Assembly: GCF_014898815.1 (NCBI RefSeq)
Contig: NW_026515477.1
Location: 1,116,001 to 1,180,000, forward strand
DNA: 64,000 bases
Direction: 5' to 3'
Source of the DNA: Panonychus citri
Lineage: Eukaryota; Arthropoda; Arachnida; Trombidiformes; Tetranychidae
The notes under the pieces are model-generated. The model did not search any database, was not told the origin of the DNA, and was given only the letters and a program-made list of their open reading frames with translations. A program made the translations under genes and the position numbers. Positions 15,287 through 26,800 of the stretch are shown here, piece by piece. Positions within the stretch are counted from its first letter, which is position 1, and each line of letters begins with the position of its first letter.

Positions 15287-18170
15287 ATCATTATACTTCT
15301 TGTTATCGATGGTCAGCTAATTGTCTCAACATTTCAACGAAAACAAGATAATTTAATTCACTGTGAATTAGGGGACATGGTGACAAAATAGAGGGGGAGA
15401 GAGAGAAAAAAAAACTGACCATCCAACCAACTTAAGGAAATAAAAATACTGATATAATAACAGATTCTTCATGATGGTCAGTTACTGAGTCTTTCCTGGG
15501 AACACAGAGAATGGGTCGAACTGATAACTCCATTGAGAATACAGTTTCATTCCCAATTCAGCATTATTTCAACTTGAATGATTTAGATAATACATTTTCA
15601 TCACTTCGATAAAGTTTCGTTGGAAATGTTATACAGTTATATTTATATGGAAATTGTAATGAAAAAATAATCATAAACTACTACTAATCAACAATCAAAT
15701 ATGATTATCATTCAATTGTCTAGTGAGTAATCAAAAGTGATATCTTGATAATGGGTAACAATCAAGCTAATTAGTTAATGATTAACTTACCTTTATAAGC
15801 TCGGCAGGATAAGATTAATGTTGAATTTTCATTATAAGGACCAACTTTATCGGATAAGATTTTACCAGAATTCATTTCCTCTATCACTAGATTTTTGGGT
15901 GGCACTTTGAATGGTATTAAAAGAATTAGAAAAACAGTTGAATCAAATTAGGAGCAATCAAATTTAATCTTAATTAACTTCAATTAAGATATTGTTAGAT
16001 TGTAACCAAATGTTGAAAGTATTACAAACAATTTACCATGTTAACACATTGGCTGATTGATCATTTGACCATTTATATCAACTTTAATTTTTGTCAGTTT
16101 AACTTGATTGATTACATTAAATTAAGTGGGTATTCAGAAATGATTGAATGTAATCAAGATCATCATAATCAACATGATTATCCTAAATGAACAGTCAAAT
16201 AATTCATCAGTTGTAAACCAAATACTCTGTGTGTCAATTTAATATAATGAATGAAACATTTGAATGAAGGCAAAAACTAAACCACAACTTTAACCATGAA
16301 TACTTATCAATATTAATAATAATTATTATCATGATAACTCATTGATAGCAGATAATCAGATAACATGGAGAGAGAGAGAGGATAAAATTTAGTATCATGA
16401 ACAAAAAAAACTAATAAACTTTTTTTTCCAAACAAGAGGTTGATTATTATGATTACAATTAACATTAGTATTTGATGTCCCGTCTATTTATTATTAAAAG
16501 TATATTATCATTATCATTCTGTGTATTATAAGTATTATAACATTAATCGTGATGATGATTATGGTTACATGGATTGATTTTGTGTTGGAAATGATGATAA
16601 TATTACAAAATGGAAAGAGAACTTTTTTTTTATGTTGCAAATTCTATTTTTCGAACGTGATTTCATGGGATCATGATTATATCTGACTGAGAAAGAAAGA
16701 GAAAAAGAGAGAGAGAGAGAGATGATCGAAAAGAGTGAAAATGATTTCTGATGGATATTTTTCCCTCTCAAGGTTCTTGTGGTGATCAGTATAAAACTAA
16801 CAGAAAATTTATCATCTTCAGTTTCTTTGGTAACTATTGGTCAAGAAAGGTTAGAGTTCTGGTCAGTTATTTTTTCGTTCATTCTTTTCCAAGAACTTAC
16901 CGGACAATCATGAATGGATATCAACACTTTTCGGTTATACTTAGAACTTTCAATGAGCTTATTATTCATCTAACGATTCGAAATCTTAATGAATTTATGA
17001 ATAAGATCAATACCAAAAGAATATAATATCAAATATTGTTCCAAGTTCTGTTGGTAATAATATTGAGACTTCAATTTGTGAGGAAAAGTTATCACAAAGT
17101 GTAACTGATAATAATTTGAATAAGATTCATCTTCAGGTTGATTGAATTGGAATAGACAATTTTCATGATTGATTGGCTTACTTTCATCACGATAATCATC
17201 CAATTCTATTCATTGATTCACAGATTCTTGAGCTTGATAATCTTTATATTAGACTTTTTAACACCGAATCCACTAATTCAATAATACCAATAAATCCTTT
17301 CATATTATCCTTTTGCCAATCAATGGATTGATAATCGATAAACAAATAAAAAAAAAGGTAAAGAAGGAGAGGCAAAATCTTATTCACAAAATGATCACAT
17401 TGACGAAGATGATGATAAATAATCATCACCATAATCGTCATCATCATAATGATTATCTTAATGAGATGAGATGGTCAAGGTAAAAATTTAGGGTCCAGTG
17501 AATGATAAGAGGATCTAAACAGCAAATTTCATCAACAGATTTCCTTTTCCTATCCTAATACTTTCATGGTGAAAAACAGAAGCATTCACCTGAAAATAAT
17601 GTCTCATCATCAGTATAAATATAAATCTCACTATTGATTCATTGATAATGTTCATTTTCATTGGGGGAGAAACATATAATCTATTATCATGAGAAACTTA
17701 CAGAATAACAACAAAAAAAAACAAGCCCATGGTTGAATGTTCATTTTATTGGTTATAAAAAGTTCTTCACCTCTTGTAACAATCATCATCATTTGTAACC
17801 AAATTGATAATCTATTAATAATAGTTAACCATTAATATCGTTATTAAGGTCAATGTGTTAAATATAATTACATTATCTTGAAAGCTCATTGGATTATCTC
17901 ATGAAATAATGAGTTATATCAATAATTGAAACAGGAATATTAAAAGAGAGCTGAGAAAAATTATTATTAATGATAAGTAAATTTATCTAACCAAATAGGT
18001 AATACCAAGTGAATGGGCATCTAATTATATTCAAGGTGTGGACAGGGAGTTGAAAAATAATATGATAACTTCAACATGAATGAAGGGAAAAGTATAATAT
18101 GAAAATCAGGGTGAAAAATGAATGAAACAAGATGATTATCTTATTATTAAAACGGATATAATAATAAGAT

Positions 18171-18207
<37 letters not shown>

Positions 18208-21083
18208 GCATTAGATTAAAACGATTTCCTGGAAATTTGATTCTTTTCAAAGAGATAAATATTTTTACCTTTGTAATAACATCCGAATGAGATAATATTA
18301 TTTTTCTGTAATTTCGTTCAAGAGAAATTATCATTTTTCAATCTTTTCTGTTTTGTTATTCAAGTATTTTCTTTTTTTTCTGTGTGTTAAGTATCAATTT
18401 CATGGGCACGAGAATGAAATATGATTACCATGATCACCATGTATCCATTGATTTATATTAATATGTTTTCCTTATTTTTGATAAGATTGGAAATCCGAGT
18501 TAGTTAGTTAGTTAGTTAGTTGTTTCCACTGGGCTTTCATTCAGAGATTGGCCAAGATTAATTGTATTAATCTACATATCGTATTGGTTAATTGTTCAAA
18601 TGTCTATGAAATTTAATCGATGACACCAATATTATGGTTGAGTGAATATTATAATTATCCATCAAGATTACAATTATAATCAAATTGAACGATAATAATA
18701 CTAATTGTGTTTACTGATGACTCTTTACCTAAAGTTACACATTGAGTTAACTAAATCAAAATCAGGCTAAACAATTAACTCACAAGTGTCATAACAATCA
18801 ATCAATCAGCTTTTTAACATTTATATTAACATGATAATTTTGTTTTCATATTTATCATCTTAATTGTTACAATTGATTGGAAATATTTACCTTGAATTTG
18901 TAGACGATTAAGTGTATAACGTGTTCGTGAATTTTTAAAATCAACTCGACAAGTATAATTACCACCATCATCCTCGATTGTTGGATTAATTATTAATTGT
19001 GATTGATTGATATCATATTCAACTCGACCAGTATACTTATCACTTGAGATTACGTGTCCAGCGGAGGCCAATGAACGGTTTCGAGCATCGATCGTGTAAA
19101 AAGGTGGACCAGTGGCATCGTGTTTACGATACCATAAGATTAGGGTGACCGAATCGTTCGAGGCCAAATCGTATTTACAATTTAATCGACTTTTGGTTCC
19201 ATTTAAGGCCTGAAGAGGAACAATATCTAATAAGTGTAGAAAAAGAAAAAGTTTTCAATTGTAAACAACAATTAACAATTAACTCTCGCCATCTTAATTT
19301 AACTCTAATGTAGATAATTCTAATTGTAAATATAATTAACTATTTTTTTTTTCTCTCTCCCCTCATTAAACATTTCATTTGGAATGATATAAATAAATAT
19401 CATCTTCAGGCAATAATATCAAATTGATTGAAGTTTAAACCAAGAAAATAAAGGATGAGCATGATGATAAATAGACAGTTGATAATTTAAAACTTTGATT
19501 ATAATTTGAAACTTAATAGCCTCAGGCAATTTGAAATAAGAAACTTGCTCTTTGTAAACATTAGGAAACTTTTTACTTGGCTTAACTTCATTGAGATTTA
19601 AATAAATAATTTAATCATCGGCTTAATTGTAGACATAACTTTTAAATTGATTGTTTTGTCGTCTTACATTTGACCTTAACCTTTAACTTTCTAAGAGACA
19701 ATTAACTAATTGTTTACTTTTATTTGGTAATCATATTTAGATTTGTCTATCTAACCCTACAAATCACAACAACAATCAATTGTTGATTACTTTTGTTGAT
19801 TGTTGATTTTGTAATCATTTTGGTTGATAATTAAAATACCAATTGATTTGAATAAATTTCATTTCAATGATCATCTCTTAATTATTTGGATGCTAATTGT
19901 TAACAAATCAATCATTAGACAATTATGATTATAAATTTGTAACCGCACCTTAATGGTTAATTGGTTTTGGTTAATTGTTGGATCAAGATTATTAAAATAA
20001 TTAATCAATTGTCGCTCAGATCATCTGATCATGATAATAATCATTATGTCTCAATTTATTTAATCAACAAGACTATTAATCAACAATCAAGTAATATAAT
20101 CATAACCTTAAACTAATCTAAATGTCATCCATCTTAATTGTAATTGACTCAATTGTCTTATCAAATTAAACCTTAATTGTTACTCTTAACTGATTAGTGT
20201 GTATTATTTATATTGTTTGGTCAGTTTTAGATTTAATTGTTAAATTAAATTGCTCTCAATAGGATGTAACCTCTAATTTTGTTTTTCTCTCATTTTTTTT
20301 AATGATCAAAGTTTTTTACTTTTTGATTACAATCTAAATCACTGTTTGTCACGCAATTTAATAAATTATTACCTCGAGAGTAACAATCAACTGATTATCA
20401 TTGATTGTTACTCTAAATCCGTTTCCTCTGTTAATTTAAACAATTGAAATTAACTCTGATTCCTTTACAGTGATTACAATTTAATCATTTTTATATCAAC
20501 TTTCTTATGATTCTCATGATTAATTAACAATCAAGAACAATCATTTGAATCATTTAATTAATTTATTGCAAATTATTTCAATTCTCATCATGTAAAGTCA
20601 ATTGGTAAGCGATTTGTGTTGACAATTAGTGAAAATTTCATATGGGAAAATCAATTGATATAATTAATTAATTGTAATCCAAGATGGTTAAAAATATAAT
20701 TAATTACTTTATGAAAAATAATGCAAATTATTGGTTTACAATTAGCTGAGAAAGATTAACAATTAGCTAATTGTTGTTGTTGTTGTTGTTGTTTCTGTGA
20801 TGAATGTTGTTAAAATTTTCACTAATTGCTGGGAAAATTAATCTTATTGCTTATTAATTTGACACTAATTTAACATTAAGCTAAATTATTGAAATTGTCA
20901 ATAGTTTAATAAGCATTTTGTTAAATTATTTCAATCAGTTAATTTAGTTAATATTTATTTACCTTGATTATTAGATGACAATTTATTGGAAGTGTTAACT
21001 GTTGGTATGATTGTTAATGTTAATTGTATTGTAAGGTAACAATTAATTAACCAAATAGAGTTGATAAATTGTTGAAATTTCAT
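2985..21083 (-). CDS. side: Sidestep-like immunoglobulin-superfamily receptor (5' part, runs off the left edge)
   Basis: Seven coding exons on the minus strand: 21083-20963, 19226-18891, 15904-15791, 12383-12177, 12012-11847, 5052-4901 and 3155-2985. All junctions use GT/AG and phases agree (1,1,1,1,2,1,1), giving 422 residues so far. Exon 1 encodes a hydrophobic signal peptide and starts at the first ATG. Exon 2 is an Ig V-type domain with LNCKY, LILWYRK, the Sidestep-type FYTIDAR segment and DDGGNYTCRV (Cys-Trp-Cys). Exons 3-4 form Ig2 with the family's VGPYNENSTLILSC and PYLEWYIGD. Exons 5-6 form Ig3 (ELITCQSFG, LTWFIED, GKNLICKA), then VHHKPNV leads into Ig4 in exon 7 (GEMVRMICNT, YKWYQED). 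Drosophila Sidestep is a motor-axon guidance cue that binds Beaten path proteins. Further Ig domains, FN3 and the membrane segment must lie left of the window. Which Sidestep paralogue this is cannot be decided. Long introns (up to 6.8 kb) are filled with simple repeats. Confidence 0.88.
3156..4900 (-). other. Intron 6 of the Sidestep-like gene
   Basis: AT-rich intron between the phase-1 junction of the Ig3 and Ig4 exons. It contains an exon-like minus-strand piece around 3673-3702 with CAG and GTATAT borders, but the flanking exons join in frame without it. Nothing else is recognisable. Confidence 0.8.
6912..6942. repeat. (TC)n microsatellite
   Basis: Uninterrupted TC run inside Sidestep-like intron 5. 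Confidence 0.95.
7454..7489. repeat. (GA)n microsatellite
   Basis: Uninterrupted GA run inside Sidestep-like intron 5; read in one frame it gives a meaningless Arg-Glu repeat. Confidence 0.95.
9582..9605. repeat. (AAT)n microsatellite
   Basis: Trinucleotide AAT run of eight units in Sidestep-like intron 5. Confidence 0.9.
12384..15790 (-). other. Intron 3 of the Sidestep-like gene (about 3.4 kb)
   Basis: AT-rich intron with a short GA run near 13855, TATC and TCTC simple sequence near 14320-14345, and a TC tract at 15255-15284. No coding exon is supported on either strand. Confidence 0.75.
15255..15284. repeat. (TC)n microsatellite
   Basis: TC run of about 30 bases in Sidestep-like intron 3. 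Confidence 0.95.
18173..18205. repeat. (TC)n microsatellite
   Basis: TC run of about 33 bases in Sidestep-like intron 2. Confidence 0.95.
18499..18521. repeat. (TTAG)n tetranucleotide repeat
   Basis: About five to six tandem TTAG units. It resembles but is not the arthropod telomere unit TTAGG, and is a simple intronic repeat. Confidence 0.85.
19227..20962 (-). other. Intron 1 of the Sidestep-like gene
   Basis: Intron between the signal-peptide exon and the Ig1 exon. It is rich in CAATTA and AACAATCAA words and poor in GA tracts, unlike the later introns. A TTG trinucleotide run sits at 20771-20793. No other feature is seen. Confidence 0.8.
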
Positions 21084-21609
21084 CTCAACGTTATGATTAA
21101 ACAAAATTAACAGGTAATCAAGTTACTGGAAACACATTTAGTTAACTAATTAACTAATTGGCACAATTGGTGATGAGGAAAAAAGTTTTACCCAAACAAT
21201 TAAATCACTAATCCAGAATTTGAGTTAATCCAAGTAAATAATTGGAAATCACAATCAAGATAAATGTTGATTCTTATTAGATGATAATCGTGATATTGAG
21301 CAATTAATCAAGAAAAAATAATGATGATAAAAAAACGGAACAATACAAATTAAATTCACAATTAATTAAATCACCGTTACTTCATATTGGCTCAATTTTA
21401 AATCACTTTTTTTCAAACAATTTAAATCCATTAAGCTAATTGGAATCAGCACACTGAGAAATTAATATTGTCTTTATTATCGAAAGTTAATCATGAAGAT
21501 GATGATGATGATGATGATAATGATGAGGATAGAATAGAAATGAAAAGTGAGGAGTAAAAATGAGAGAGAAAAAAAAATTCTATTCGACATCGACTCTCTC
21601 ATCTTTTCG

Positions 21610-21620
21610 AGCGCCATCTA
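21610..21620 (-). promoter_or_regulatory. CTCF-like core site
   Basis: On the minus strand it reads TAGATGGCGCT, matching all 11 positions of the core YAGRKGGCRSY of the CTCF consensus. The match is seen; binding is inferred. Confidence 0.45.
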
Positions 21621-22379
21621 TACACAACAATTAGCGAATGTATTTTAATGATTAAGAAAATTTTCTCATTGTTATTTACTCTGTTCCTTCCTGTTGATTA
21701 TAACAATTAAACCATCACAATCTAATTGCTTTGAGAAATTAGTTGTTACTTGAAATTGGAATCAATCTCAATGTAAATCGAAACCTTTCTAATTGTAATC
21801 CGAGTAATTTAATTGTTTCTTATTATACTAGTAAATGATAAAATTTTTTTTTCTTCTACAAGAAAATGGGTTTTTAATTGTTATCATTAAGTTTCATCAA
21901 GAATAAATAACAACAATTAAGGAATAAATTTAAAATTCGTATCAAGTGAAGGTTGTATTAATATTTACGATCACAGTGGACGAGAATTTCCTGCCAACAA
22001 TCAATTCCTTGTTCCAAAGATATTATTTAATTTGATTCATTCCGATTAAGAATGTTAATTATCATGATTATTGAAATTAATTCCAAATTTGCAAAGTTAA
22101 TTGATTATTGAATTAGTTGATTTTGGATAGAAAAATTTTTTCTTTACTTCTTTTCCATTAGAATAACTTTTATCCTTTTGATCACAATTGTTGTTCCAAT
22201 AGACTTTGATACTTATCTACCTTGAGAAAAGTTAACTATTAATCACGAAAATGTTTAAATAATTAATCATAATGATTAAATAATTGTTGAGATGAAGATA
22301 TTTAATAACGAGTTAAATGTTTTCTTATTATTTGCTCAATAGATGTCGCTACATATATAATGTTAACTCTATGGAGTTT

Positions 22380-22399
22380 CAGGTGGCGCCATCTGTTGG
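22380..22399. promoter_or_regulatory. Overlapping head-to-head CTCF-like cores
   Basis: The plus strand reads CAGGTGGCGCC at 22380-22390 and the minus strand reads CAGATGGCGCC at 22395-22385, so two full 11-base cores share the palindrome GGCGCC. The minus-strand copy extends to CCAA upstream of the core, matching 14 of 15 positions of CCASYAGRKGGCRSY. Confidence 0.5.
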
Positions 22400-22475
22400 T
22401 CAAAAATGATACCAAATGGGAACATTAAAATTGAGATGAAAAAAAGTTGATGATTAAATTAATTGGGAATGAAAA

Positions 22476-22898
22476 TTAAGATTGTGAATTAATTTCATCG
22501 TAATAATTAACTGGTCCATAGTGATATTTTCCTTGATTCTCCAAAGGATTTAAATATGGATTAGTGTTATAAGAACCATGAATGATTGTTGGTTGTGATG
22601 AAAAGGGTATTGATTTAATTAGATTGTTATGATTATTGTTAATTGGATAATTTTTATATTCTTCTTCCAATGATGATGATGATGATAATCCAATTAAGTT
22701 GATTAATGGGCCATTTGAGATTCGTTTACCATGTCCACCAAGACAAGAGTGTCCATATTGTTGGCAACTTCCTCGAAGAGTATTCAAATTAATATCATCA
22801 CCTTTATTGTGATGATTACGATTCTTTGGATCTGAACAATTAACTAAACAATTATAAACTAATAACCAAAAGAAACCGACTCGGACAATTAAAGACAT
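22476..22898 (-). CDS. CCHa: CCHamide neuropeptide precursor
   Basis: Single-exon frame of 140 codons starting at the only suitable ATG. Residues 1-21 are a hydrophobic signal peptide. Residues 43-59 read GSCQQYGHSCLGGHGKR: Cys-x6-Cys with YGH between the cysteines, GGH at the C-terminus, a Gly amide donor and a Lys-Arg processing site. This is the hallmark of CCHamides, which are disulphide-bridged amidated brain-gut peptides acting on bombesin-type GPCRs in arthropods. Arg42 just before Gly43 is a likely monobasic N-terminal cleavage site, so the mature peptide would be GSCQQYGHSCLGGH-amide or one residue shorter. In insects the peptide usually follows the signal peptide directly; here a 21-residue spacer intervenes. 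The remaining 81 residues are a Ser/Asn-rich spacer without a second peptide. Whether it corresponds to insect CCHa1 or CCHa2 is unclear: the GGH ending resembles CCHa2, and SCxxYGHSC resembles CCHa1. Confidence 0.92.
   Translation of the reverse strand: MSLIVRVGFFWLLVYNCLVNCSDPKNRNHHNKGDDINLNTLRGSCQQYGHSCLGGHGKRISNGPLINLIGLSSSSSLEEEYKNYPINNNHNNLIKSIPFSSQPTIIHGSYNTNPYLNPLENQGKYHYGPVNYYDEINSQS
22722..22772 (-). other. Mature CCHamide peptide and its processing signals
   Basis: Encodes precursor residues 43-59: the Cys45-Cys52 loop, C-terminal GGH, amidation Gly57 and dibasic Lys58-Arg59. Confidence 0.9.
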
Positions 22899-23049
22899 GA
22901 CAAAAAATCAATTTGAACACAAACAATTTACCGAATAGAAAACAGAATTAAAACTTTTCTTCTTCACTAATTACAATTAATCCAAACAGTTAACAAATTG
23001 GTGGAAATTTAGATTTACTTTCAACTGATTTATCACAATTTATGAATCA

Positions 23050-23087
23050 AACTGATTTCTAATTGTCTTTGTACCAAAGTTTTTATA
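23050..23087 (-). promoter_or_regulatory. Candidate CCHamide core promoter (TATA plus initiator)
   Basis: The minus strand has TATAAAAA at 23087-23080 and TCAGTT at 23055-23050, a match to the arthropod initiator TCAKTY. The box starts about 34 bases before the initiator A, slightly farther than usual. It would give a leader of about 155 bases if unspliced. Confidence 0.35.
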
Positions 23088-23542
23088 CTTTGTCCATAAT
23101 TAGGTTAACCAATTTGACATCATGCAAATTAACAATCAAGACACACAGACAATTGATCATCTCAGAGTTTCAATCAATGAAAAGACAACAAATTATAAAT
23201 GATAACCAATCAACCATTATCTTGATTACAATCAGCCAATTTCCATATTGTTGTTGATCAATTAACTTAAATGACCAACAATCAGTAGTAATAAAGTTAA
23301 TTGATTTCAAAGAGAGGAAAAAAAAAGTTCAAAAGTCTTGACATTCAGTTTTCCCAAAATACACAATACGGAAAAGAATTCAAATTCACCAAAATCAAAT
23401 CAAGATCCAAAAATTAGATAAATTTAAATCCCAAACTGTAATAGAAACAAAAAAAACTCAAAATTCTCAATTAAATTAATTAAAAATTTTTCTTTTTTTA
23501 AAAATTTAAATTTTGCGCTGAAAATTCGCAAAACACTAAACC

Positions 23543-23557
23543 GTTGCCATCTAATGG
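23543..23557 (-). promoter_or_regulatory. CTCF-like site upstream of Nup358
   Basis: The minus strand reads CCATTAGATGGCAAC, matching 13 of 15 positions of CCASYAGRKGGCRSY, in the presumed Nup358 promoter. Confidence 0.35.
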
Positions 23558-23817
23558 TTGTCATGGTTACCAGAGTTTCTTTTCTTTTTTGTATTTTCTG
23601 GTGTGGACTTTGTTTTCCCTTTGTGTTTGATTGTCTGGTTTTTTTTTAAATTAATTGTCTGTTGATTGTTATTGTCTTTTTTATTAACTCATAATTAGTT
23701 GATTATTATCCTTCCTTGTCCTTTACCTTTTTTACCAAACAATAAAGGTTACCATTTTGTTGTTAATCTTGTTTTAACAATTTGTTTTTGCTAATTCTCA
23801 CTCAATCAATCTAAGGG

Positions 23818-26800
23818 ATGGCTAATTTTGCCAAGAAGCTTGATCTGGATAATCATGTTCTCAACTACCGAGCTCGTCTTAAAAGTGATTATGATGTAAG
23901 TAACCTAATTAATATTCTCGTATTGACATTTGTAATGTCTACTTTGTTAAATTATCCACTGAATTTGTTGTAATTTTCCACCTTCTTTCTTTGTCTCTCT
24001 CTTTCTCTTTTTCAGCGTAAATTAAGGGCAAAAAATTTCGCTAAACTGTATTACCTCAACAAAGAGTATTCAAAGGCTCTAAGGTAACTCATTCATCGTC
24101 ATAATGGCGGGACTTTTCTTTTCTTTATTCTTTTCGCTTTTTCTTTTGTATATAATAGTTGCCATTTTTTATTTGTTCTTATTTACTTGTATCACTTTTT
24201 AATTGGTCCATTTTGTTTTACTTTAGGTATTTGACTGAATTTATGAGTGTTAAAAATGATTGTCCAGCAGCTTATAAACTGCAAGGAAGAATCCAGGAAG
24301 CATTACTTGAACGGGAAAATGCGATTCAATCTTACATGAAGAGTTTAGAACTTGATCAATCACAATCTGATCTATTTGAAAAAAGTAACCCTTATTTTGA
24401 TCATTTATTTCCGTTTTCCATTTTTTTCCTCCATATTTAGTATCTAATTCAATTGTCTCTTCTCTCATTGTTTAGTCATGGAGCTGATTCCTCACACAAA
24501 TCTTGAGCCTGATAAAGTCAAGGTAAGAATATCATCAATTTTATTATTATTATTTATGTTTTATTTTGTATTATTAATTTCATGTCTTTTTTGTTTACTC
24601 TTTGCTTTTAGTTGTGGACGGAAAGACTTCAATTGGCCAGAAAAGACAGTGACCTTCTTGAAAAGATAAAGGTAAACCTCTTGTTTGTTTTCTCGAATTC
24701 GAATCTCTTTATATTCATTTTATATCTTTTATATATTTTTCCTCGCTCTTTCAGATTTGTTCACCATGTTCTCCTCCTGGAAACATAACCTTGGATATTC
24801 TCAATAATTCTATCAACGATCCTGTTACACCAATTTCTGTTAAAAATCCTGATCTCAACTTGACTGATCGAAGTAAGAATTGAAATTGCTTACATTTTTT
24901 TGCTCTGACAATTTACCATGTGATGTCATGTGACTTGTAACACTTCCGTTCAACTATACCAGCCAATTTTAAATTGATTTCTACACTTATTTTAGTTGAA
25001 TTTAATTATTCTACACAAGTTATAGATGTTTTTTTCTTAACCATTTTGTTTCATTCTCTCTTTCCAGGTGACGATATTCACTCTACTCCAAAATCAGGTC
25101 GTTTTGCCTCTCCAAAAGCTTTATCGCCTTACGTAAGTTTCAACATGGAGATTAACCAATTATTTATTATTGTTTATTATTAATCTTCTTATTGTTTAAT
25201 CTTCCATAGGCTACTAAAGTTAATTTTGAAAAAATAGAAAAGGAGTTAATCATCTTGTCTCAGGCTCAAGAAGGTATTTGTTCAAAAGTGGGTAAGCTTC
25301 AAACGGATGTCACCAAGAGTTCATCTGAGATAATTGATGCAATCAAAAGCTTACAGGTAATTTCCAGAATCAATAATTAATACCTAGGAAATTTTCTCAA
25401 TATTTTTGTCTGTATTTTTTTTCTTCTTCAATCAATCTATAGAAAAGTCTTGAGAAATTCAACCTTGCTGCTTTCTCTGGTGAGCTGGAGAAAAATTTAA
25501 CTGATATTAAGGTAATTTCGAATCCTTTTAGCTTCTATCTTGTCTATCATTGTTTAGTTAAACTTATCTAATCCTTTTATTAATTTTTCAGGTTACTGTT
25601 AATAAACATACTGATATGATGGATAAAGTTATGAAATCACAAGTGAATCTTGAAGATGCCATCTATGAATTTACTGAATCTTATGGGGATACTCAAGGAG
25701 ATGGTGGTGCTACACAAAATGATGAAAATAAACCAGTATCAGAATACTCAGAATATACTTCTGACTCTTACCCTACAGCTCATAATCCATACATTTCTGG
25801 TCCACCCGATCAAACATTCGCAGTTGATTCTGTGTTTAACCCTAAATCAACCGGTGTATTTTCAAGACTCGGCCAATCTCCAGGTTCTGGTTTCATGTTC
25901 CAACCAGCTCCCAATCCATCCATGCCTGGCCCATCATATGTTCCTATTTCACCTCCCGCTGTTGAACAAAGTCTTCCCCCTAGATCACTAGAGTCACAAT
26001 TTTTCAAACTCCCAATCAATATGCTACTGGTAAAACCAGTATTCCAGCAACAGTCCCACCATTTGGAACTATACCCATGGTTGCAACTTCAGGTCTCATT
26101 GGAACTCTCCCTGTAACCACCCAGACCTCTTTCCCAACAAGTGTTGCTGCCGATAGTATGAAAAAAACAGCACCAAATGAGCCAACTAAACCGTTATCCG
26201 AATTATGGAAACCAAAGGGTTGGGAATGTAACGCATGTTACACACGTAATGACGCTAATTCTAAACAATGTGCTGCCTGTGAGACTCTAGCTCCTGGAGC
26301 GTCACCAGTTAGTAAACCTACAGGAACATTTAATTTTGGTATTCCCATGGGGATTGGAACAAAAGTTGATGAAACTCCAAATTTTTCATTCTCATTGCCC
26401 GTTAAAAGTCAATTTGATTTGGCCATTGATTCATCTTCAAAAGATCTTCCCAGAAATGTTTCCAACATCAGTGCCGCCGATACCTCGTTTAGTTCAAGCA
26501 ACACAAGCTCTAACAAATCTTCCGATTTCTCATTTAAATTGGAACCATCATCAAATACTACCAGTGGACCACCAAGCTTCCCACTGTTTACCTCTGGTTC
26601 ACCCTTTAATACCTCTTCTTTTGGTAATACTAATAAATCTCCAACAAGTCAACCATCAATATTTGGAAATACTAAGTCAGAGTCTAATAAAGAAGGTCAA
26701 AGTGGAATATCTTTCTTTGGTAACATGAATTCAACCTCACCATTTACATTTAACAACAGTGGTCTTCAAACTGATGTCGGTAAAGCTCCAGTTAAAGAAA

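Larger units (their letters stand above)
15905..18890 (-). other. Intron 2 of the Sidestep-like gene (about 3.0 kb)
   Basis: AT-rich intron with GA-rich patches near 16370 and 16705, a TC tract at 18173-18205 and a TTAG tetranucleotide run at 18499-18521. The plus-strand frame at 16751-17026 has no splice or family support. Confidence 0.75.
21084..22475. other. Intergenic region between the Sidestep-like start and CCHamide
   Basis: It holds the presumed promoter and leader of the Sidestep-like gene and the 3' flank of CCHamide, both on the minus strand. It contains three CTCF-like words (21610-21620, 22340-22350, 22380-22399). I cannot place a TATA box or transcription start for the Sidestep-like gene with confidence. 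Confidence 0.6.
22899..23817. other. Divergent promoter region of CCHamide (minus) and Nup358 (plus)
   Basis: The two flanking genes point away from each other. It contains a minus-strand TATA-like box with a downstream initiator (see next entry) and a CTCF-like word at 23543-23557, about 260 bases before the Nup358 start codon. The plus-strand open frame at 23063-23257 is not coding. Confidence 0.6.

Noticed and set aside
16751..17026. 91-codon plus-strand frame inside the Sidestep-like intron
   Set aside because: Starts at an ATG but shows no domain, signal peptide or splice evidence; consistent with a chance frame.
18499..18521. Possible interstitial telomere repeat
   Set aside because: The unit is TTAG, not the arthropod TTAGG, and the run is short.
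25999..26005. Programmed -1 frameshift in Nup358
   Set aside because: The local sequence A TTT TTC does not fit X XXY YYZ; a missing T in the homopolymer is simpler.
25650..26019. Alternative frames overlapping the Nup358 large exon
   Set aside because: Shadows of the real coding frame; codon content and domain matches belong to the other frame.
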